Assembly (NCBI GenBank): GCA_937884015.1
Contig: CALGBV010000085.1
Coordinates: 1-10,401 of the forward strand
Source of the DNA: an uncultured Bacteroidales bacterium
GTDB taxonomy: Bacteria; Bacteroidota; Bacteroidia; Bacteroidales; F082
Length of the DNA stretch: 10,401 bases
Reading direction: 5' to 3'
Shown: in pieces, positions 5,962 to 10,401 of the stretch
Layout of the letters: each line of letters starts with the position of its first letter
Numbering within the stretch: position 1 is the first letter of the stretch
Program-made: the position numbers and the translations under genes
Notes under the pieces: model-generated
Told to the model about the DNA's origin: nothing
Database searches by the model: none
What the model saw: only the letters and a program-made list of their open reading frames with translations

Positions 5962-6642
5962 ATGGAAATTAGGAAACCTGACATAGATGAAAGCTGGTAC
6001 AAAGTGCTGCGCGAGCAGTTCGAAGCACCTTATTTCGCCGACTTAAAGTCGTTTTTGGTTGAGGAAAAACAGCATTATGCCGTTTATCCTCCCGGAAAAC
6101 TGATTTTCAATGCTTTTAACCTGACGCCTTTCGATAAGGTGAAGGTCGTCATTTTGGGACAAGACCCTTATCATGGTCCTGGGCAGGCGCATGGACTTTC
6201 TTTCTCAGTGCCCGATGGCGTGCAGTTTCCGCCGAGTCTGCTGAATATTTTCAAGGAACTGAACAATGATTTGGGCATCCCAATGGCACATTCGGGAAAT
6301 TTGGAAAAATGGGCGAGGGAAGGTGTGCTGCTCCTGAACGCGTCTTTGACTGTCCGTGCCGGACAGGCAGCCTCACATTCGCGCCATGGCTGGGAGACTT
6401 TCACCGATGCTGCCATTCGTGCCTTGTCGGAAGAACGTGAGCATCTCGTGTTTATCCTTTGGGGAAATTATGCCATTGCAAAACGTGCATTGATAGACCC
6501 ATTCAAGCATTTGATTCTTACTTCCGTGCATCCTTCGCCACTCTCGGCAAGTCGAGGTTTCTTTGGTTGTCACCATTTTTCAAAAACGAATAATTATTTG
6601 ATTGAACATAACATAGAACCTATCGACTGGAAATTGGATTGA
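5962..6642 (+). CDS. ung: Uracil-DNA glycosylase, family 1
   Basis: Removes uracil from DNA, starting base excision repair of deaminated cytosine or misincorporated dUMP. 226 residues, a normal length. GQDPYHG at 66-72 is the water-activating loop with catalytic D68. FNAFNLTPFDKVKVVI precedes it, PPSLLNIFKEL (90-100) is the proline-rich/DNA-compressing loop, LLLNASLTVR (123-132) contains the uracil-specific asparagine, and HPSPLSASRGFFG (190-202) is the minor-groove intercalation loop with H190. All catalytic motifs are intact. The start at 5962 gives MEIRKPDIDESW, matching the family N-terminus; the frame is open to an ATG at 5902 but that extension crosses the promoter. Divergent from the lipoprotein gene. 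The downstream gap contains repeats rather than a clear terminator. Confidence 0.97.
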   Translation: MEIRKPDIDESWYKVLREQFEAPYFADLKSFLVEEKQHYAVYPPGKLIFNAFNLTPFDKVKVVILGQDPYHGPGQAHGLSFSVPDGVQFPPSLLNIFKELNNDLGIPMAHSGNLEKWAREGVLLLNASLTVRAGQAASHSRHGWETFTDAAIRALSEEREHLVFILWGNYAIAKRALIDPFKHLILTSVHPSPLSASRGFFGCHHFSKTNNYLIEHNIEPIDWKLD

Positions 6643-6649
6643 TTTTTGG

Positions 6650-6705
6650 GTTGTCAGTTGTCGGTTATCAGTTGTCAGTAACTGGAAACCGCGAACCGAT
6701 AACTG
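6650..6705. repeat. Heptamer tandem run with inverted partner
   Basis: Four consecutive seven-base units, GTTGTCA, GTTGTCG, GTTATCA and GTTGTCA, occupy 6650-6677. Further on, AACCGATAACTG (6694-6705) is the inverted copy of CAGTTGTCGGTT (6655-6666) with one G-T wobble, giving a possible 12-bp stem with a 27-base loop just after ung. It could weakly terminate ung transcription but lacks an adjoining T-run. Similar GTTATCAGTTGTC-type words recur in intergenic DNA of many bacteria, as I recall. Confidence 0.65.
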
Positions 6706-6757
6706 AAAGCCATTGATTCTTTAATTCGTCATTTCGACAAACTCAATGAGCGGTGTG

Positions 6758-6789
6758 AATTTTTGAATCTTTAAATTTTTGAATATTAA
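6758..6789. repeat. Two-copy 16-base tandem repeat upstream of rdgB
   Basis: AATTTTTGAATCTTTA (6758-6773) is followed directly by AATTTTTGAATATTAA (6774-6789), matching at 14 of 16 positions, and then a partial ATCTTTAAATT. Each copy contains AATTTTTG, a one-mismatch version of the -7 word TAnnTTTG, so either could drive rdgB; the second ends 27 bases before the ATG at 6809. Confidence 0.6.
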
Positions 6790-6808
6790 ATCTTTAAATT
6801 ACTCTCTT

Positions 6809-7396
6809 ATGCGCGATATTGTATTTGCAACAAACAATAAGAACAAGCTGGCGGAAATGCGTCAGATTATGGATGGCCTTTACCATGTCATGAGCCTTGA
6901 GGAATTGGGCTGCCATGAAGAAATCATCGAAGATGCCGACACGATTCAAGGCAATGCAAAAATCAAGGCGGATTATATCACAAACCGTTATCATATTGAT
7001 TGCTTTGCCGACGATACCGGCCTTGAAGTGGAAGCCTTGAATGGCGCTCCCGGCGTGTATTCGGCACGTTATGCGGGAGAGCATTGCAGTTATCAGGACA
7101 ATGTGAACAAAATGCTGAATGCCATGAAAGGCTGCGAAAACCGAAAGGCTGCATTCCGCACGGTGATTGCCTTGAACCTGAATGGCGGGACTTATTATTT
7201 TGAAGGCCGTTGCGATGGCCAAATCACCAGGGAACAGCGCGGTTCGGAAGGCTTCGGCTATGACCCGATTTTCCAGCCTGATGGCTTTGACAAGACTTTT
7301 GCCGAATTGGGTAGCGAAGTCAAGAATAGCATCAGTCATCGTGGACGTGCAACGCGGAAATTGATGGAGTTTTTAAAGAATAAAAGCTGCGAATAA
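6809..7396 (+). CDS. rdgB: Non-canonical purine NTP pyrophosphatase (RdgB/HAM1)
   Basis: Hydrolyses ITP, dITP and XTP to the monophosphate and PPi, keeping deaminated purines out of DNA and RNA. 195 residues, a normal length. FATNNKNKLAEM (6-17) is the N-terminal phosphate-binding motif, FADDTGLEVEALNGAPGVYSARYAG (66-90) contains the catalytic aspartates D68 and D69, GSEGFGYDPIF (145-155) is the nucleobase-selecting loop, and SHRGRA (176-181) is the C-terminal substrate-binding motif. The start at 6809 gives MRDIVFATNN; an upstream in-frame ATG at 6779 would add ten residues with no family equivalent and lies within the tandem repeat. Its last codons and stop are built into a terminator hairpin. 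It stands alone between ung and the convergent alaS. Confidence 0.96.
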   Translation: MRDIVFATNNKNKLAEMRQIMDGLYHVMSLEELGCHEEIIEDADTIQGNAKIKADYITNRYHIDCFADDTGLEVEALNGAPGVYSARYAGEHCSYQDNVNKMLNAMKGCENRKAAFRTVIALNLNGGTYYFEGRCDGQITREQRGSEGFGYDPIFQPDGFDKTFAELGSEVKNSISHRGRATRKLMEFLKNKSCE

Positions 7397-7415
7397 TCGC
7401 AGCTTTTATTCTTTT
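7379..7415 (+). terminator. Perfect 14-bp hairpin terminator overlapping the rdgB stop codon
   Basis: AATAAAAGCTGCGA (7379-7392) pairs without mismatch with TCGCAGCTTTTATT (7397-7410) around the loop ATAA, followed by CTTTT. The rdgB TAA stop (7394-7396) sits in the loop, so the final codons double as the left stem. Because the stem ends in A/T-rich sequence on both sides it could also end convergent alaS transcription. Confidence 0.88.
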
Positions 7416-7440
7416 GTAGAGACGCGATTTATCGCGTCTC
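7415..7440. repeat. Second copy of the TGTAGAGACG palindromic repeat family
   Basis: GAGACGCGAT (7419-7428) pairs perfectly with ATCGCGTCTC (7431-7440) around a TT loop. The left flank TGTA gives the same TGTAGAGACG end as the 1656-1724 repeat; the right end lacks the matching TACA and passes into two copies of AATTCAT (7441-7454). Like the first copy it lies in a convergent gap (rdgB against alaS). Confidence 0.8.
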
Positions 7441-7464
7441 AATTCATAATTCATAAAGGTGAAA

Positions 7465-10074
7465 TTATATTTTCTCTCGAATCATCTGCATGGCTTTCGG
7501 CAGTCCGTCGGCATTGCGGCCACCTGCCACGCACAAGGTCTTCTGACCACCGCCACCGCCTTGGATTTCCTTGGCGACTTCGCGGATTGTTTTTGTAGCA
7601 TCCAAGCCTTTGGCATCGGCGAAGGTTTCTGGTAACAGCAGGCACAGCGAAGGCTTGCCTTCGTTGATGGAACCGAGAATGGCAATGGTGTTTTCATTCA
7701 TTTGCTTCAGTATCAGGGCAATGTTGCGGAGCTGGTCGCCGGTGCAGTTCAGCGTGTCGATGATCAGTTTGCAACCTTCGTGGTCGGTGGCTTTCGTCAT
7801 CAGTTTTTCGGCCATGTTTTGAGCCTTTTCCTGCATCAGGTGTTCCACTTCTTTCTTCAGGGCTTGGTTCTGTTCGGCAAGCGATTCGACGGCTTTCACC
7901 ACGTCGTTGCCTTTCACGATTTCCTTGATGCGTCCCAATTGGTCGAGGTTGTCGTTCAGATATTGTTCGACGGCTTCGCCTGTGATGGCTTCGATACGGC
8001 GCACACCGGCAGCGATGGCACTTTCAGCAATGATTTTGAATGTGCCGATATTGCCCGTGGCTGAGGTGTGTGTGCCGCCGCAAAGTTCCATGGAGTAGTT
8101 CTTGTCGAACATTACGACGCGGACCTTGTCGCCATATTTTTCACAGAACAATGCAGTTGCGCCCAAGGCTTTGGCTTCGTCAACCGGAATGTCGACGAGG
8201 GTTTCGTTTTTAATGTTTTCTCTGATTTTGCGGTTGACAATGTCTTCAACCTGGCGGATTTCTTCAGGCGACATCTTTGCGAAGTGGCTGAAGTCGAAAC
8301 GCAGACGCTGGTCATCGACCAAAGAGCCTTTTTGTTCGACGTGCGTGCCGAGGACTTGACGCAATGCAGCGTGCATTAAGTGCGTGGCACTGTGGTTGTT
8401 GGCAATGCGTTGGCGACGCTCTGTGTCAATTGTTGCCGTGAATTCCATTTCAGGATTCTGAGGCAGTTGCTCTGTGATATGAATGGCCAGATTGTTTTCC
8501 TTGATGGTGTTCAAAATCTTGATGGTCTCGTTTTCGGAAACCAAAATACCGGTGTCGCCGACTTGTCCACCCATTTCAGCATAGAAAGGTGTGCGGTCGA
8601 GGACGATTTCGAAATGAGTCTTCTTCTTTTCCGTCACTTCGCGGAAACGGAGAATGTTGCAGGTTGCCGAAGTCTCGGTGTAACCGATGAATTGCGTCGG
8701 CTGTTCGGTCTCTTTCACCACGACCCAGTCGCCATTGGCTTTTTCAGCGGCCTTGCGTGAACGGTTCTTCTGCTCGTCGAGGTTAGCCTTGAAACCATCC
8801 ATGTCGACTTCCAGACCTTTTTCCTGAGCCATGAGGTTGGTGAGGTCGATTGGGAATCCGTAGGTGTCGAACAACTCAAAAGCAAATTTGCCGTCGATGT
8901 TTTGACCTTTGTTTTGTTCGCAATAACCTTCAAAACGCTTGATGCCTTGTGCCAAAGTGCGGAGGAAAGATGCTTCCTCTTCGCGGATGACCTTGGTGAC
9001 GAGTTCCTGCTGTGTCTTGATTTCCGGGAAGTTATGCTCCATTTGGCCGACAAGGATAGGCAGAAGCTTGTATACAAAAGGTTCGTCAAAGTTGAGGAAG
9101 GTAAAACCGTAACGCACGGCACGGCGCAACACACGGCGGATGACATAACCTGCTCCGTTGTTGGATGGCAGCTGTCCATCGGCGATGGCGAAACTGACGG
9201 CACGCAAGTGGTCGGCGATGACACGCATGGCGACATCTATCTTCTCTTCCTTGCCGTAGGCGAAACCTGACATCTTAGCCAGTTCCTGAATGAGCGGCTG
9301 GAAAATGTCTGTGTCGTAGTTCGAGGTCTTGCCTTGCAGCACGCGGACCAGACGCTCGAAGCCCATGCCGGTATCGACGTGCTTTGCAGGCAGTTCCACG
9401 AGCAGGCCGTTAGCCAAACGATTGTATTGCATGAACACGAGGTTCCAGATTTCAATCACTTGCGGGTCGTCCATATTGACGAGGTCGCGGCCAGGAACCT
9501 GAGCGCGGGCGGCATCGTCGCGGAGGTCGACGTGGATTTCGGAGCAAGGACCGCAAGGACCGGTTTCGCCCATTTCCCAGAAGTTGTCGTGCTTATTGCC
9601 ATAGATGATGCGACTTTCGTCGACATGTTCAAGCCAGTAGTTATAGGCTTCCATGTCAGGGCCTTGACCATCTTTTTCATCACCACCAAAAACGGTGACA
9701 TAAAGTTTGTCCTTGTCAATTTTCACGACTTCAGTCAGGTATTCCCAAGCGTAGGCAATGGCTTCTTTCTTGAAATAGTCTCCAAACGACCAGTTGCCAA
9801 GCATCTCAAACATGGTGTGGTGATAAGTGTCGTGGCCAACTTCTTCCAAATCATTATGTTTGCCTGAGACACGGAGGCATTTCTGCGTATCGCTGGCGCG
9901 CTTGAATTTGGCAGGCTGGTTGCCCAAAAAGATGTCCTTAAACTGGTTCATGCCAGCATTGGTGAACATCAGGGTAGGGTCGTTTTTCACTACGATTGGT
10001 GACGAAGGAACGATGGTGTGTTCCTTGGAACGGAAAAACTCCAAAAAGCTGTTTCTGATTTCAAATGCGTTCAT
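7465..10074 (-). CDS. alaS: Alanine--tRNA ligase
   Basis: Charges tRNA-Ala with alanine in the cytoplasm and edits mischarged Ser/Gly. The full 869-residue length fits bacterial AlaRS. The class II catalytic core covers about 1-250: LMFTNAGMNQFKDIFLG (35-51), motif 2 with SGKHNDLEEVGHDTYHHTMFEMLGNWSF (70-97), and motif 3 GMGFERLVRVLQG (236-248). The tRNA-recognition region follows to about 450. The editing domain has its zinc-site residues in HSATH (561-565) and CGGTH (665-669). A coiled segment (about 720-760) leads to the C-Ala domain, with GGGGGQ at 839-844. All motifs are intact. The start at 10074 gives MNAFEIRNSFLEFF, the expected N-terminus. It is divergent from a membrane peptidase-like gene, an arrangement I recall as common in Bacteroidales. 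Several long open frames on the opposite strand inside the gene are shadows. Confidence 0.98.
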   Translation of the reverse strand: MNAFEIRNSFLEFFRSKEHTIVPSSPIVVKNDPTLMFTNAGMNQFKDIFLGNQPAKFKRASDTQKCLRVSGKHNDLEEVGHDTYHHTMFEMLGNWSFGDYFKKEAIAYAWEYLTEVVKIDKDKLYVTVFGGDEKDGQGPDMEAYNYWLEHVDESRIIYGNKHDNFWEMGETGPCGPCSEIHVDLRDDAARAQVPGRDLVNMDDPQVIEIWNLVFMQYNRLANGLLVELPAKHVDTGMGFERLVRVLQGKTSNYDTDIFQPLIQELAKMSGFAYGKEEKIDVAMRVIADHLRAVSFAIADGQLPSNNGAGYVIRRVLRRAVRYGFTFLNFDEPFVYKLLPILVGQMEHNFPEIKTQQELVTKVIREEEASFLRTLAQGIKRFEGYCEQNKGQNIDGKFAFELFDTYGFPIDLTNLMAQEKGLEVDMDGFKANLDEQKNRSRKAAEKANGDWVVVKETEQPTQFIGYTETSATCNILRFREVTEKKKTHFEIVLDRTPFYAEMGGQVGDTGILVSENETIKILNTIKENNLAIHITEQLPQNPEMEFTATIDTERRQRIANNHSATHLMHAALRQVLGTHVEQKGSLVDDQRLRFDFSHFAKMSPEEIRQVEDIVNRKIRENIKNETLVDIPVDEAKALGATALFCEKYGDKVRVVMFDKNYSMELCGGTHTSATGNIGTFKIIAESAIAAGVRRIEAITGEAVEQYLNDNLDQLGRIKEIVKGNDVVKAVESLAEQNQALKKEVEHLMQEKAQNMAEKLMTKATDHEGCKLIIDTLNCTGDQLRNIALILKQMNENTIAILGSINEGKPSLCLLLPETFADAKGLDATKTIREVAKEIQGGGGGQKTLCVAGGRNADGLPKAMQMIREKI

Positions 10075-10106
10075 TTATGTAGGTATTATTATTTGTCATT
10101 AAAAAA

Positions 10107-10145
10107 GCGTGCAAATTTAGTTTAATTTTTTCTATTTTTGCACGC
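10107..10145. promoter_or_regulatory. Symmetric divergent promoter region between alaS and the M23-like gene
   Basis: GCGTGCAAA (10107-10115) and TTTGCACGC (10137-10145) are perfect nine-base inverted copies separated by 21 bases. They arise because both promoters carry a perfect -7 box followed by the same CACGC: TAAATTTG on the minus strand (10112-10119, toward alaS) and TATTTTTG on the plus strand (10133-10140). The boxes are back to back, 13 bases apart, so the -33 zone of each promoter overlaps the other's -7 zone. The alaS box lies 37 bases from its ATG, and the other box five bases from its ATG. Confidence 0.6.
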
Positions 10146-10401
10146 ATGAAACGTCAGAAATACATATTCAATCATAAGACATTGAGTTTTGAGAAGTACA
10201 AACTGCCTAAAAAAGCGGTTGTCGGACGTGCTCTTTTGGCTTTGCTGATGTTTGGTGGGTTCGCTTTTCTGTTTGCGTTTCTTCTGTATACGTTCTTCAG
10301 TTCGCCAAAGGAAAAAATGCAGGCACGCGAATTGGAATACATGAAGCTTCAATATGAAATCCTGAACGACAAACTCACCAACATGGAGACTTTGCTAGCC
10401 G
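10146..10401 (+). CDS. Membrane-anchored protein, probable M23 family peptidase, N-terminal part only
   Basis: 85 codons are visible before the right edge cuts the gene. Residues 1-25 are a basic cytoplasmic tail (MKRQKYIFNHKTLSFEKYKL). Residues about 27-51 form one transmembrane helix (ALLALLMFGGFAFLFAFLLYTFF). From 53 on, SSPKEKMQARELEYMKLQYEILNDKL begins a predicted periplasmic coiled coil. This N-terminal layout, and the position divergent from alaS, match the M23 (LytM-type) cell-wall peptidases I recall beside alaS in Bacteroidales; the peptidase domain itself is out of view, so function is inferred from layout and context. The ATG at 10146 sits five bases after a perfect -7 box, suggesting a leaderless or nearly leaderless mRNA. 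Confidence 0.7.
   Translation, partial: MKRQKYIFNHKTLSFEKYKLPKKAVVGRALLALLMFGGFAFLFAFLLYTFFSSPKEKMQARELEYMKLQYEILNDKLTNMETLLA

Noticed and set aside
6650..6705. Possible CRISPR-like or iteron array
   Set aside because: Units are seven bases without unique spacers, no cas or replication gene is near, and the run has only four units.
9334..9867. 177-codon plus-strand open frame inside alaS, and several others between 7571 and 9270
   Set aside because: They mirror alaS codons on the other strand. AlaS motifs are continuous through the region, so these are shadow frames.
1..10401. A defence system, phage or biosynthetic cluster
   Set aside because: All genes read as housekeeping or envelope proteins in separate transcription units; no nuclease-helicase, toxin-antitoxin, integrase or synthase genes are visible.

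Overview
This window reads as a chromosomal housekeeping segment from a member of the Bacteroidota, most likely the order Bacteroidales. The evidence is: several upstream regions carry the Bacteroidota -7 promoter word TAnnTTTG and no obvious Shine-Dalgarno sequences; one protein ends in a type IX secretion (T9SS) C-terminal sorting domain; the 4-alpha-glucanotransferase starts with a starch-binding CBM20 domain; adenylate kinase is the short, LID-less form; and the core proteins (AlaS, Ung, PurE, Hpt) read like Bacteroidales orthologues. I cannot name the genus.

Layout, left to right. Positions 1-902 (-) hold the first 300 codons of malQ, which runs off the left edge. It is divergent from a hexapeptide-repeat acyltransferase (983-1651, +). 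A nested palindromic repeat (1656-1724) fills the convergent gap to adk (1753-2322, -). Upstream of adk on the same strand are hpt (2459-2995) and a secreted protein (3015-4178) that looks like a thermolysin-family (M4) protease whose catalytic core has been lost and which ends directly in a T9SS sorting domain. purE (4313-4819, +) is divergent from that gene and ends at a strong nested-hairpin terminator. A minus-strand pair follows: a 43-residue lipoprotein (5754-5885) and a predicted outer-membrane beta-barrel protein (4928-5719). ung (5962-6642, +) is divergent from this pair. A 166-base gap made of short repeats leads to rdgB (6809-7396, +). A perfect 14-bp terminator hairpin and a second palindrome of the same family separate rdgB from the convergent alaS (7465-10074, -). 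alaS shares a compact, nearly symmetric promoter region with a divergent membrane-anchored gene, probably an M23 peptidase (10146 to the right edge).

Functional links. hpt, adk and purE serve purine salvage, AMP/ADP balance and de novo purine synthesis. rdgB and ung sanitise the nucleotide pool and DNA by removing deaminated purine nucleotides and uracil. malQ handles maltodextrin. alaS is translation. The M4-like protein, the small lipoprotein and the barrel protein are envelope or secreted proteins of unknown role.

I see no transposase, phage gene, CRISPR array, tRNA or rRNA. There is no clear multi-gene novel system. The most unusual items are the M4/T9SS protein without an active site, the alanine at a normally conserved histidine of PurE, the repeat-family palindromes in both non-purE convergent gaps, and two -7 boxes only 4-5 bases from start codons, which suggests leaderless mRNAs.
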